Assembly (NCBI GenBank): GCA_001642415.1
Contig: LTDK01000102.1
Coordinates: 20,577 to 84,576 of the forward strand
Reading direction: 5' to 3'
Length of the DNA stretch: 64,000 nt
Source of the DNA: Nematocida ironsii
Taxonomy: Eukaryota > Microsporidia
Shown: positions 38,322 through 49,200 of the stretch, in pieces
Layout of the letters: each line of letters starts with the position of its first letter
Numbering within the stretch: the stretch's first letter is position 1
Position numbers and translations under genes: made by a program
Notes under the pieces: generated by a model
What the model was told of the DNA's origin: nothing
Database searches by the model: none
What the model saw: only the letters and a program-made list of their open reading frames with translations

Positions 38322-38676
38322 AAAAAATTTATTTCTTAGCAGTAATATATATTTATTTATACTCCTTATTCCTTTATATGGAAGTATTTAATAGGAGAAA
38401 GTAATATACTGTGTAAAAATTTAAAATGAATCTAATTGGTTAATTAGAGTGTTTGTGAGTAGTGCACATTTTTCATTTTTTATAATATTTTGAGTTATAA
38501 TGCTGTTTGTAATAAATAACGTATTTTAGTATGTTGCTGTGTAATATAAAGTATATTTATACTAAAATGCGTTATTTTTATATATTTTTATATATTTATT
38601 CGGATTATTTTAATTTTCACTTTTTATAATTTTATGGCTTAAGTAAATTCTTAAATTTAATATTTTCTTGTTTATT
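38322..38676. other. AT-rich divergent promoter region
   Basis: About 355 bases between the starts of the SulP and RPT3 genes. Mostly A/T runs; the string GTAATATA occurs twice near 38400 and 38540, and TATATTTTTATATATTTATT precedes RPT3. No gene is seen. Confidence 0.5.
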
Positions 38677-39879
38677 ATGCAGACTAAAGTGGCTTCAGAG
38701 GAGGGCATGCCTAAAGTGGCATCAGAAGATGGTATGCTTGAGCATAAAATATGCTTGGAAATGGAGAGAGAGTTAGAATTAGTAAACTTAAAGGAGCAAT
38801 ACATTCTGGAAGAGATAAAGTCATTAAAGAAGGAACTTATAAAGTCACAGCAGGCGATTGAGCGGGTGAAGAGTGTTCCTTTAATAATGGGGCACTTTTT
38901 AGAGGCAATAGATTCCGATACTGCTATAATTGGGAGCACTGCTGGGTCTAACTCAATAGTAAAGGTACTATCTACGGTGAATAAAGAACTATTAAAACCA
39001 AACACGAGTGTAGCTCTGCACAGACACTCTAGTGCATTAGTAGATGTACTGCCTCCTGAGGCAGATAATATATTCTCTGTGCTGGGAGAAGAGGGCAGGC
39101 CCAATGTTAAGTATTCTGACATAGGAGGCCTAGACAGTCAGAAACAAGAAATACGTGAGGCAATTGAGTTGCCACTGACAGACTTAGCACTGTACCAGCA
39201 AATAGGAATAGAGCCTCCAAGAGGAGTTCTTTTATACGGACCACCTGGTACTGGAAAGACTATGTTGGTTAAGGCCGTGGCACACCACACAAAAGCAACA
39301 TTTATTCGAGTGAATGGATCAGAGTTTGTGCAGAAGTATTTGGGAGAGGGACCAAGAATGGTAAGGGATATTTTCCGACTGGCAATAGAGAAAGCTCCTT
39401 CGATTATTTTTATAGACGAGGTAGACTCCATTGCCACTACTCGATTTGACTCTGCAACAAGCGCAGACAGAGAAGTACAGAGAGTGTTAATTGAGCTGTT
39501 AAACCAAATGGACGGATTTGACCAGACAACAAATGTAAAGGTAATTATGGCCACAAACAGAGCAGATACTATTGACCCAGCACTGCTTCGACCAGGGAGG
39601 TTAGACAGAAAGATTGAGTTCCCCGTACCAGACAGGAGACAGAAAAGAATGATCTTTACCACAATAACCAATAAAATGAGTCTTTCCAGCGAAGTAAACT
39701 TAGAGGGACTTGTAGTACGGTCAGACAAACTGTCGGCAGCTGAAATAAATTCAATCTGCCAAGAAGCAGGTATGCTTGCTGTGAGGAATGGCAGGTATAT
39801 GGTAATCCAGAGCGACTTTGAAGCTGCATATGCAAGAATAGTAGAGAAGAAGAATTCAGAGCACGGATTCTATTACTGA
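38677..39879 (+). CDS. RPT3: 26S proteasome regulatory ATPase RPT3
   Basis: A 400-residue AAA ATPase of the proteasome base. It has an N-terminal coiled coil (about 28-65), an OB-like region, Walker [10 protein letters not shown] (188-196), Walker [12 protein letters not shown], and the RPT3-specific strings [40 protein letters not shown] split over the sensor, and [16 protein letters not shown]. It ends in a HbYX-like tail, GFYY, which opens the 20S gate. Near the N-terminus KVASE occurs twice in tandem (EEG and EDG), a small recent duplication. The start is ATG 38677; the three-codon longer frame begins with TTG. RPN7 of the lid is elsewhere in the window. Confidence 0.96.
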   Translation: MQTKVASEEGMPKVASEDGMLEHKICLEMERELELVNLKEQYILEEIKSLKKELIKSQQAIERVKSVPLIMGHFLEAIDSDTAIIGSTAGSNSIVKVLSTVNKELLKPNTSVALHRHSSALVDVLPPEADNIFSVLGEEGRPNVKYSDIGGLDSQKQEIREAIELPLTDLALYQQIGIEPPRGVLLYGPPGTGKTMLVKAVAHHTKATFIRVNGSEFVQKYLGEGPRMVRDIFRLAIEKAPSIIFIDEVDSIATTRFDSATSADREVQRVLIELLNQMDGFDQTTNVKVIMATNRADTIDPALLRPGRLDRKIEFPVPDRRQKRMIFTTITNKMSLSSEVNLEGLVVRSDKLSAAEINSICQEAGMLAVRNGRYMVIQSDFEAAYARIVEKKNSEHGFYY

Positions 39880-39972
39880 TGAAAAATAAACCAATAATTT
39901 CAAATTTTTAAAAATCAAAATATCATAAAATCAGATTTAACAAGTATAAGTACAGAGAGGAATAGCAAAAGT

Positions 39973-42957
39973 ATGAACAGATATTTCAAGTATAAAATAG
40001 GAATATCATTAGTATTACTTTGTGCATATACAAATGCAGGAGAAATAGGGGCACCGCCAGCCGGCCCAGCATCTCCTGGTGCACCGCCAGCAGGAGGAGC
40101 AGCTCCAGGCGGCGCAGGTCCTAAACCTCCCAAGTCTAGTCCAGGTGCTCCAGGAGATAGTGGCCCAAAACCTCCTAAATCTGGCTCTGACCCACTAGGT
40201 GGTGCTGGTCCTAAACCTCCTAAATCTGGATCTGATCCAATGGGCGGTGCTGGTCCTAAACCCCCCAAGTCTGGTTCAAGCAAAGGCCCTGATGGTTTAA
40301 AAAATCCTTCTGGCGACAAGTCATCATCTGCAGCCAATTCAATGAAAGGGGATGGCGCAGGAATAAATAAATCTTCTACTAAAGATAAAGGTGTGGGTAT
40401 TAATGGTGCTACACCAGGTTCTAATAAAAATTCATCTAAGAAGTCTCTAGATGGGCACCTGTCTAAGTCAAAGAATGGTTCACCAAGCAATCCATTAGAT
40501 TCAAGCAAAGACCCCATGAAAGGGAATTTAAAGGACCAACACAAAGGCAGCAATAAAAACCAGATGAACAATAAAACCAACTCTGCACAAGATGGCCTTG
40601 CTCAAAATTCAAGCAAAAGCGCAAATAGCAAGCAAAATTCATCTAAAAATGGCAAGAGTGCTATGAGCAGCAAGAATTCACAAAATTCAATGAACCAGAA
40701 CAGCAAAGACAGTAAGAACAGCAAATACACACAAGAAAATCAGAACAGTAAAGGCAGCAAAAGCAGCAAGAACAGCTTAGAAAGTCAAAATAGCAAGAAC
40801 AGTAAAAGCAGCAAAAACAGTCAAAAAAACCAGAATAGCATGCAAACAAACAGTGAAGTAAATAAAAACAGCCAGAACAATGAAAATTCAATGAACAAAA
40901 ATGAACAAACCAACAAAAGCAGCACAGACAGCAACAACAAAGAAATAAACAAGGAGAATCACAAAAATAACGAACATAACGAACTCAAGAAAAGGAAAAA
41001 CATTGAAAAGAACAATGTAATCAACAACCAGAAGAAGAACAACAAAAAGAAGAATAAAATCATAAACAACTACTACAGAGATGAGGACGAGGACAGAAAT
41101 GTAAATTCAGACAATACAAAATCAAACAGTTTAAAGACCAAAAATAACAAGCATAACAAAACAGACATAAAAGAGAATTATAAGGAGAACAATATAAAGA
41201 ACAATCTAGAAGAGAATAATGAAACAGACACAACGACTATAAATAATTATAGATATAACAAAAGAAGAAGAGGGAATAATTCAAATGACAGAAACAGTAA
41301 TTCAGAACAGAATAAATCAAGAAATCGCAGAAGCACTGATTCAGTTAATCAACAAATGAACGACTCAGAAGATCATTCACATAGCCAAATGAATAATTCT
41401 AAGAATATGTCACAGAATCAAATGAATACGCAGAATAAGTCACACGATCACTCACACGACCATAAAAGCTCACACGACCATTCACAGGGTATTAATAAAT
41501 CAAACAGTCACATGAATAATTCTAAGAATAATTCTAAAAATAATTCTCATAGCCACGATGATCCACATGACCATTCTTCACATGACCACTCAAACAATCA
41601 AATGAACAGTTCTAAGAATATGTCTCATAGTCATGATGATCCACATGACCACTCACATGGCAAAATGAACAGCTCTAAGAATAACTCAAATAACGATCCA
41701 CATGACCATTCTTCACATGGCCACTCACATGGTAAAATGAACAGTTCTAAGAATAATTCTAAGAATATGTCACATGACCACAATGATTCACATGATCACT
41801 CACATGACCATAATGACTCAAGTAGTAGTAATAGATCACAGAAGCAAATGAATAATTCTAGAAACAGTTCTAAGAATATGTCACATAATCATGATGAACA
41901 CAGCCATGATCACCATCATCATAGTGACCCACAGAGTAGTAATACATCAAGTAAAAGGTCTAAGAGAAGTATGAATTCTAACAACAAGAATTCTCACTCT
42001 CACAATCAAAATGACTCACATGACCATGAAGGCCATGACCATTCAGAGAGTCAAATAAATAACTCTAGAAGTATGTCAAACAATCAAAATGACTCTCACG
42101 ACCATTCACATGACCACTCTCACTCACATGATCACTCTCACTCATATGACCACGAAGGCCATAACCACAATGATAGAAGTGAACATTCACACAGTCAAAT
42201 GAATAAATCTAACAAGAATTCTCATTCAAGCGAACATGACCATGATCATTCACACAATCATGAAGAACACGGCCATGACCACTCAAACAGCCATGAAGAC
42301 CATGATCATGAAGACCATAACCATTCACATTCTGACTCAAGTAGATCTAATTCCAGTGAGAATTCTGATGTATCTAACAGTAGAAGGGATGGTTGCTGCT
42401 GTAACAGATCTGGTTCAAAATCTGATTCATCCTCATCCAGTCAGGATAACTCCAGCAGTAGTCAACAGAATGAAGACAAAGGAAGTGGCTGCTGTAACAG
42501 ATCTGGTTCTAAATCTGATTCATCTTCATCCAGTCAGGATAACAGCAGAAACAATCGCCACTGGCATCACTGCCACCACAATGAGGATAAACAAGCACAG
42601 AAACAGGAAGAATCATCTGAATTATGCAAAAACTATAAAAACAAGCAAAAACCAGAAAAACCAGAAAAGGAATCATGCAAAAAGTGTGAAGAAGCCCATG
42701 CAAATGGGCATAAGCCCACTTCTACTTCTTCAGATGAAAAATCTGTAGAGAAATCCAACATAACCAACAAAAAGTCCTCACACAACAAAAAGCAACAGAA
42801 CAACTCAAGCACAGTAGACAAGAAGACTCGACAAAAGAGATCTTCTTCATCTAAAAACTCTAAGAATGTTCAAAACCAAAAGTCTCAAAACAAGCAAGCA
42901 CAGAAATCCAACCAGAAGGCACACGGCCACAAGCACAATCAAGGCAAAAAATCATAA
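39973..42957 (+). CDS. Secreted low-complexity protein, Gly/Pro-, Lys/Asn/Ser- and His-rich
   Basis: A 994-residue protein with a signal peptide (1-22, ISLVLLCAYTNA core). Four compositional blocks follow: Gly/Pro/Ala with repeats of the type GGAGPKPPKSGSDP (25-115); Asn/Ser/Lys/Gln repeats such as SKNSQNSMNQNSKDSKNS (about 190-470); a His/Asp/Ser block full of SHDHSH-type repeats (about 480-800); and a Cys/Ser block with two copies of CCNRSGSKSD (about 810-850), then a basic tail. The His block should bind metal ions. Secretion, low complexity, paired cysteines and a basic C-terminus recall polar-tube and spore-wall proteins, but it matches none I can name. The stop at 42955 is followed in frame by 29 more codons of the same composition. 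Confidence 0.72.
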   Translation: MNRYFKYKIGISLVLLCAYTNAGEIGAPPAGPASPGAPPAGGAAPGGAGPKPPKSSPGAPGDSGPKPPKSGSDPLGGAGPKPPKSGSDPMGGAGPKPPKSGSSKGPDGLKNPSGDKSSSAANSMKGDGAGINKSSTKDKGVGINGATPGSNKNSSKKSLDGHLSKSKNGSPSNPLDSSKDPMKGNLKDQHKGSNKNQMNNKTNSAQDGLAQNSSKSANSKQNSSKNGKSAMSSKNSQNSMNQNSKDSKNSKYTQENQNSKGSKSSKNSLESQNSKNSKSSKNSQKNQNSMQTNSEVNKNSQNNENSMNKNEQTNKSSTDSNNKEINKENHKNNEHNELKKRKNIEKNNVINNQKKNNKKKNKIINNYYRDEDEDRNVNSDNTKSNSLKTKNNKHNKTDIKENYKENNIKNNLEENNETDTTTINNYRYNKRRRGNNSNDRNSNSEQNKSRNRRSTDSVNQQMNDSEDHSHSQMNNSKNMSQNQMNTQNKSHDHSHDHKSSHDHSQGINKSNSHMNNSKNNSKNNSHSHDDPHDHSSHDHSNNQMNSSKNMSHSHDDPHDHSHGKMNSSKNNSNNDPHDHSSHGHSHGKMNSSKNNSKNMSHDHNDSHDHSHDHNDSSSSNRSQKQMNNSRNSSKNMSHNHDEHSHDHHHHSDPQSSNTSSKRSKRSMNSNNKNSHSHNQNDSHDHEGHDHSESQINNSRSMSNNQNDSHDHSHDHSHSHDHSHSYDHEGHNHNDRSEHSHSQMNKSNKNSHSSEHDHDHSHNHEEHGHDHSNSHEDHDHEDHNHSHSDSSRSNSSENSDVSNSRRDGCCCNRSGSKSDSSSSSQDNSSSSQQNEDKGSGCCNRSGSKSDSSSSSQDNSRNNRHWHHCHHNEDKQAQKQEESSELCKNYKNKQKPEKPEKESCKKCEEAHANGHKPTSTSSDEKSVEKSNITNKKSSHNKKQQNNSSTVDKKTRQKRSSSSKNSKNVQNQKSQNKQAQKSNQKAHGHKHNQGKKS

Positions 42958-43047
42958 AAAGCAAATCAAAAATCCCAGAAGGGACACAACCAAAAATCAA
43001 AAAAATCCAATAAATCCAATGATGCATCTACTAAAAAGAGCCAATAG
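42958..43047 (+). other. In-frame coding-like extension after the stop of the His-rich protein
   Basis: Directly after the TAA at 42955-42957 the same frame stays open for 29 codons and ends at TAG 43045. The encoded residues (KANQKSQKGHNQK, then KKSNKSND and so on) have the Lys/Asn/Gln/Ser composition of the protein's tail. Either the TAA is a recent nonsense change, or it is sometimes read through, or the base call is wrong. Confidence 0.55.
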
Positions 43048-43826
43048 TAAATAAATGATGTATATAAGAATTATTTTTAACATAATTTATAATAATTATT
43101 TATTAAAAAAATATTATGTTTATTTCACAATGTGTATTTAATTATGTAGTATATTATAAATAAGTACGTCTTTTAATAAATTTAAATAAAACCACAGAAA
43201 ATAAAAAAGAGGAAAGAGAAACCTACCAGTATTTAATACATATAATGTATAAAGTAATACATATTATTAACTTATATCACATAACAAACCATACACAATA
43301 AGAGAATACAACATATATATACTAAATCATATACTACAGTTGTATATGGATATAAACCCATATAAGACAAGAGTAATAAACCATTCAAATGTATATAAAT
43401 TATATAACAGAGGATAAATAGCAGATAGTATATAATTTTAGGATTTCTATATTTTAAGGAAATATTTTAACTCCTGCACTATGCAAATAATGAATAAAAT
43501 ACCAATTTCAGGCTTACCTTCAGATATAATATATAATAATAAACTAATATACACATAAGAAATACTATCACCCTACTACATGACCAATATAAAGAATAAA
43601 GTGAATAAGAGTGTATTATACTTAGAATATGGTATAAGCCAGTAGACTAAACATCATAATAGTACATCCGTATTATAATAGAAATATAAATTTATGATCA
43701 CAGCTGTTTATTTTGGTATGTCACTGTACTACCTGATTCATAGACATATTATTATTCATATATATGCCTGTATGATAATATAATATAAAATAAATAAATA
43801 ATATTTTATTTTTTTATATTTCTATT
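43048..43826. other. Long AT-rich intergenic region with one dispersed repeat copy
   Basis: About 780 bases between the convergent ends of the His-rich protein gene and the tail-anchored protein gene. Mostly unordered AT-rich DNA. Bases 43443-43526 match, in inverted orientation, a segment at 58164-58304. No open frame of note. Confidence 0.6.
43443..43526 (-). repeat. Dispersed repeat, copy A
   Basis: Read on the minus strand this contains ATCTGAAGGTAAGCCTGAAA, TTGGTATTTTAT, TTTGCATAGTGCAGGAGTTA and AAATATTTCCTTAAAATATA in order. The same blocks occur on the plus strand at 58164-58304, where roughly 57 extra bases sit in the middle. Confidence 0.7.
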
Positions 43827-45068
43827 TTAATTGCTTATAATTTGTTTTATTCCACTATGGTATAATAAGAACATACTAAGCATAATTATAGAAATAATTA
43901 TAAATACTACTGCAATAATCTTTAGGTATGATGGGCGTTTACCTACAAAAGTAAAAGGACCAATAGTTGAAATATCTGATTCTATTGATTCAAAATACTT
44001 TTTAAGTAAGTTATTTTTAATATCTTCATTATTAATATCATTATGATTTCTTATAGTGTTAATTATACTTAAGTTTTCATTTCCAATACTAATATCTTCT
44101 ATTCTTTTTTTAAATATTTGATTTAAGTAGTTTTTAATTGTATTTCTATTCTTTTCTTTATATGATTCTATATCTAATATATTGTCAGATGTATCTATAA
44201 ACATATTAAATACATTAACATATAAAAGACAAATATATAAATAGAGATCATTTTTGTCCATTCTTATTACTAAATTGTTATATAATAAAAATAAACGCAG
44301 ATAACCACGGCTAAGTATTGAATTAGAAACTGAACCATCTAAAAAATAAATAAAATCATCAATATCATAGTCATTTGCTTTTGTAAGTAATTGTAATGAA
44401 TAAATATCATCTTCAGTTATTCTTAAATTACTTATATTTGGGTGTTCTTCTCCATTCTCATCTGTTATAATTAGATTATCACCGTGTTTTACTAGTATAT
44501 CTAATGCTCTTTTAAATCTAGAGCTGTCTTTAGATTCTGTTAACTCACATAGTTTATTCATAGCATCATTTGAAGTTATTTTATCATCTAATTTTGGTAT
44601 TCCTTCTTTCTCACACATTGTGTTAATAGCTGAATCTAATAATTTTCTTCTAAAAATATATCCTTCTGCCATAAGCAGGTAACTATTTCCTATTAAATTA
44701 TAAAATGCTTCTTTTTTATCAACACTATCTAATTCATCTCCTAATTCTTTAATCATATCTACAATTGAGTCTATATGTATTAAAGCTTTATATACTTTTG
44801 ATATAATATCATCTTCATTATAGTTTCTATGTATGATTCTATGAAATAATTGTTTAAAAAGTATATTATATGCCAAATTAGCCAGAGGTTCTTGTACTCC
44901 AGTAAATATTCTTTTTTCTTTATTTATTTTTGCTATAATATTAAACAACTTATTTGTATCTTCACGGTTCATCTCTCCTCGTTTGTTTTTGAATTCTTCC
45001 TGTAATTCTGTTCTTATTTGTTTCTCATCAATAATATAATTTGCCATAAAAAATAAAATATTTTTCAT
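43827..45068 (-). CDS. Tail-anchored protein of unknown function (member of a small paralogous family)
   Basis: A 413-residue helical, Asn/Ile/Asp-rich protein with one hydrophobic segment at the C-terminus (about 383-404, IIAVVFIIISIIMLSMFLL), followed by a short polar tail. This suggests a tail-anchored membrane protein with a large cytosolic part. No domain is recognised. A second in-frame ATG at 45047 (MANYIIDEK) may be the true start, because the first seven codons are hydrophobic and precede a conserved-looking charged helix. A truncated copy of its C-terminal third lies at 58794-59225: both share a YLKSIESDI/YFESIESDI element and the anchor. Confidence 0.6.
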   Translation of the reverse strand: MKNILFFMANYIIDEKQIRTELQEEFKNKRGEMNREDTNKLFNIIAKINKEKRIFTGVQEPLANLAYNILFKQLFHRIIHRNYNEDDIISKVYKALIHIDSIVDMIKELGDELDSVDKKEAFYNLIGNSYLLMAEGYIFRRKLLDSAINTMCEKEGIPKLDDKITSNDAMNKLCELTESKDSSRFKRALDILVKHGDNLIITDENGEEHPNISNLRITEDDIYSLQLLTKANDYDIDDFIYFLDGSVSNSILSRGYLRLFLLYNNLVIRMDKNDLYLYICLLYVNVFNMFIDTSDNILDIESYKEKNRNTIKNYLNQIFKKRIEDISIGNENLSIINTIRNHNDINNEDIKNNLLKKYFESIESDISTIGPFTFVGKRPSYLKIIAVVFIIISIIMLSMFLLYHSGIKQIISN

Positions 45069-45488
45069 ATTTATACTTTAAAAACTAACGAATTAAAACG
45101 TTTTATATAGTATACCCATAAATTTAAATTAAAGGTTATTTATGCACTGCGTATATTAAAAGTAAATTTCAGATTATTATTTATCCTATAAGCTGTTCTT
45201 TTTCTTGTCTGTAGATTGTTTTTCGGGCTATAATTAAATTTGGATTTCGGGTTATATAATTTCTTATTTCTAACTGACAATTGGCTTTAGCTTGAGTTAT
45301 CATTAGTGTTACCGGTTTCTTATGACTATTATTAAATATTAATTCCTGTGACCAGTTATTATTATTTACTGTATATATTGCTTCTAGGAGTATTACACTC
45401 CTTAAAGTGAATAAAAGGATTCATATGCACATGGAAATTAACACTAGATATTACATTAAATAATTTATTAAACCCTGAAATTAAATCT
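45069..45488. other. Intergenic region containing an unexplained open frame
   Basis: About 420 bases between the tail-anchored protein gene and TAF12, both minus strand. It has a small hairpin (AGGAGTATTACACTCCT near 45386), single TCGGG motifs near 45222 and 45243, and a minus-strand open frame at 45181-45420 described separately. Confidence 0.5.
45181..45420 (-). pseudogene. Open frame of 79 codons without a start codon
   Basis: On the minus strand the frame is open for 79 codons from just after a TGA (45421-45423) to a TAA at 45181. The translation is mixed and protein-like, with LLEAIYT, a single Trp, a Cys, QAKANCQLEIRNY and RQEKEQLIG. An ATG three codons before the TGA (ATG TGC ATA TGA) and another ATG out of frame at 45424 suggest a broken or frameshifted small gene. 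The only in-frame ATG would give 40 residues. I recognise no family. Confidence 0.25.
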
Positions 45489-46097
45489 CTACTCATTCCC
45501 TAAACACCTTTTCTTATCTTTCTGTATTGTGTGCAGTCTTTTTAAGTGTTCTTTATCAGGTTCTCTGTGTGTGCTTATTATGGATTTATTATACAACTGC
45601 GTATTTCTCTCCATCCTCATGGCAAATAAAATATCTTCCTTTGTGAGTTCTTCTAAATTCTTGTTCCTAGCAGCAGAGCATGCCGTGGATATTAAATTAT
45701 CAATGAATACATCTGTACCACTTAATAAAATTCTTTTTGATATACTGTCTATTCCCGTTGTAATACCCATTTCTTGAAGAATTTCTTCAATTTCTAACCG
45801 TACATCTAATGGATCATGAAATTGTTGTTCTACTTGTGAATACTCTCTCCCTTTCTCTAATTTCCCTGCTAAGTTATACACAGATGAAAGATTTCCTGGT
45901 CCACCATCGGATTCTTCTGGTTTTCCCAAGTGCATATTATTCAATTCTCTTAACTGTGAGGTTATCCTGCTTTTTTCTTCTAATAATCTTGCAACTACCC
46001 CTGGTGGTTTTGATGCCGACCCTTGTAAATATCTGTTTATTTCCCCCAGCATGCTCTGTAACTGCTGTATTTTTCTTTGAAGATTCTGGTCTTTCAT
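45489..46097 (-). CDS. TAF12: TFIID/SAGA histone-fold subunit TAF12
   Basis: A 202-residue protein. An N-terminal Gln/Leu-rich helical part (1-55) precedes a histone fold at about 100-165: RLEIEEILQEMG, then DVFIDNLISTACSAARN and ELTKEDILFAMRME. The order of helices, plus a basic end (KEHLKRLHTIQKDKK) that parallels EAHKQRMALIRKTTKK of human TAF12, supports TAF12, the H2B-like partner of TAF4 in TFIID and of Ada1 in SAGA. Other histone-fold TAFs are possible. UTP10 lies 182 bases upstream on the same strand, with a paired TAACCC motif between them. Confidence 0.68.
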   Translation of the reverse strand: MKDQNLQRKIQQLQSMLGEINRYLQGSASKPPGVVARLLEEKSRITSQLRELNNMHLGKPEESDGGPGNLSSVYNLAGKLEKGREYSQVEQQFHDPLDVRLEIEEILQEMGITTGIDSISKRILLSGTDVFIDNLISTACSAARNKNLEELTKEDILFAMRMERNTQLYNKSIISTHREPDKEHLKRLHTIQKDKKRCLGNE

Positions 46098-46179
46098 TAC
46101 TGTAAAAATTTACTTAATTATAAAGACATTTATTCCTGTTGTATAGTAAACTAAAATTATAATTTTATTATAATAAAAT

Positions 46180-46199
46180 ATAACCCGATATAACCCGAA
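46180..46199 (+). promoter_or_regulatory. Paired TAACCCGA motif, copy 8
   Basis: ATAACCCGATATAACCCGAA, with the 10-base period, in the short space between TAF12 and UTP10. Confidence 0.5.
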
Positions 46200-46279
46200 A
46201 TTTAACATAAGTATTTTATAGTTATAAGCATAAGTAAATAATGGTTAAATATGGATTATTTGAATTTATAATAGTATTC

Positions 46280-49200
46280 TTATAAGAATTTGTATGGATC
46301 TTCACCTGAAAGTGTACTAATAATTTTCATAAGCTGTTCTGCCTTATTCCTAGTATGGGCATTCTTTGATTCCAGAAGAATTGCGAAGTATGGGGCACTT
46401 TGTCCTAGTAATCTACTGATGAAATCTGGGTTCTTATTGTATATCTTATACAGTGTATTAAATAGTCTGTTTTTTCTGGGTCCATCTGCTTTTACTAAAT
46501 CAACTAGAATTGTATGGTTAATACCTTCTGCTTCAGATGGGTTATTCATTGACTGTGAGTAGAACAGTGCAGAAATAAGTCCAGGAATTGATTTTCTTGT
46601 TGAAATTGCTTGCATGGAAAGTTCCATGATCTTTTGAATTGAAATAAGTGTAGATTTCTCATGCATAAAGAACCTTTTCATTATGTCAATTATTTCTGGT
46701 GACTTATCTGTGCTTAATGCATTAATCAGCATATCCTCTAACCGAGAGTATATTAATGAGAGTGAACTTATGCATACTCCCTTTCTGTCTAACCTACACA
46801 TTCTGTGTAAAGTGTGTATGAATTTAGGAGTGAATCCTTCCGTTTTTCTTAGTAAGTCAGTCCACACGGCTTGTTTATTCTCTATTACAGAGAACAGCTC
46901 AACCAGTATTCTTAATGCACTGCCTTTATCAATCCTGTTTATGCAGAAAGTTGTTAATTCTTTAACTTCCTCTGGTTCAAGTTCTGATACTTTATTATTT
47001 ACGTACTTCTCAAGTATTTGTATGTCCATATCATCACTTACTGCATTTATAATGTACCTTAAGTTAATTTGTGTAAGTTTCTTTGCATACTCCTTTCTTC
47101 TTGTTTGTTTGATTAAGCCCATTAAAGAGTGTGTGTACGGATGCATGACATTCTTCTCTCTTCCTACTAAGTTACACATAATCTTCAGAACAAGTGTAAA
47201 GTGTGCATCTTTCTGTTTAAGCACTGCCTTAACAATATACTGTAATCTTGATTGTACGTAATATCTGAGAAGACTTGATTTCTTATCCTTTAGAATATTC
47301 AGTACGAGTAGAAGGCTCTTCCTATTAAGCTGTCTAGAAATAAGTGCTCTAAATAGAAGTACTTTACTTCTAGATGATGGATTATGCATAAGAACATTCT
47401 GTAGGACAGAATTATCAAGTACTTTATCCTGGACAAGTGCAAGTAATAAATCTGTTGATGACAGATTCTTCTTAAGGTATCTGTTGATCAGTCCTCTAAT
47501 AACTTGTGATGATCCATTCGCTTTCAGTTGTTTTGATAGAAGTCCTGGTATTTCTCTCATGGGAAGAATACTTCTCTCCCAGTTACACAGAACTGATCCT
47601 ACATTACACACCTTCCTGGCATGAATGAGTGTATCTAATAACAAAGATACAACTCTTCTTTGTTCTGAGTCATTATCACTCTTACAAGATGTCTCATTTA
47701 CACTTATACTTTCTTCAACTGCAGATATTCTTGCCAGTACTGTATCCAGGATCAGCTGTACAGAATATTTATCTCCAGGTATAACTGATTCTAATAATAT
47801 GGATAGAGGCACAGATTTACTAAGTACACTGAAAAGAAGAGTATTCTCTATTCTGTACATTTCAACTGCTGCTCTGATTATGTCTATCTTTATATTCTGT
47901 TCTAATCCATTGAATATACTCAGTAGACCAGGCACTAATACGTCAATGTACTCAGTTTTAATCATCAGAAGAATTTCCTGTGGTGTGAGTTCATTAAAGT
48001 ACTTCTCAAACACTGCTGATACCAAATCTACATTATCCCTACGCAGACACTTTAACATTTTACTTTCTACAGTTTCTGATTCTTTCTTTAGTACTGCATT
48101 GCATATAATCCTACTAAATCCACGTACATCTAATGAAATAGCTGTCCTATATAGGAGTAGAGACACAGTCGTATCCACATCAAATACGTCCAGAATTTGA
48201 ATTATTCCGAATAAGTCTGTACACTGTACAGTATCTCTCCTATCAGAAAGTATTTCCAGCAGTGCTTTAATTGGTCTTTTCCTATCTGATTCTGGGATAC
48301 TTTCTATTCTACTCTTTACTTCAAATAGAGTATTAATATGTGCATGTAAGTCACCATAGACATACACTATAAAAAGAATCTCTTCTGGTGTGTTATTACT
48401 TCTTTCTAATTTACACTTAGCAATATTAAGTAATCCTTCTCTCTCCTCATCACTTAATTCAATATCTAATGGTGTATATCCATTATATTTAGATACAATA
48501 TCAATATACTCTGAAAAATGACTAATAAGTACGTCTCTATCCACCGATCTAATAAATGCTTTATGATGTACTTCTGATAAGAATAATTCAATACTCTTCC
48601 AGTCACTCATTTTAACTAATTCATTCTCAATGGTTTCTGTGGATAGAACAGGTAATAACCCATCTATAACTAATTTTAATTCATTATACGATGTAACCTT
48701 CTTAAATATCCATTTTTCAATCTGTCTGTTAGGTAATATTTGATAAAATTCACTTACCATTTTCTTCGTGATTTTCTTAATATCTTTCCCTTCTCTTTCT
48801 CTTTCAATCTCTGATAATATTTTAATTATAGGATACTTCTTAGATAATTTAGTATACTCTGGATCATCACTTATAACAAGTGATATATAAGGCTTTTCTA
48901 ACAGTAATTCTACTATTTCATCATATTTCAACCACTTAAATATTATTTCTTTAAGTATACTTACCCAATCAGAGATTTCCTCTTTCTCAGATATTATTTG
49001 TACTGCAAATTCCATTGAATATTCCTTAATTAACTTATCCTTATCTCCTGTTCTCTTAAAATGTGCATATAATGTAGAGAACCTATATGAAATATCCTGT
49101 ACGTCTGTATTTATACTATTACAGTCTAATTTATACGTATTCTTATTAAATCCATCTATTTCTCTTTCTATTTCATCAATTAGTTCATTATTCATACGTA

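Noticed and set aside
39915..40580. A 221-residue Pro/Leu/Gly-rich minus-strand frame
   Set aside because: It is antisense to the Gly/Pro repeats of the secreted protein; the plus-strand frame has a signal peptide and continues for 994 residues.
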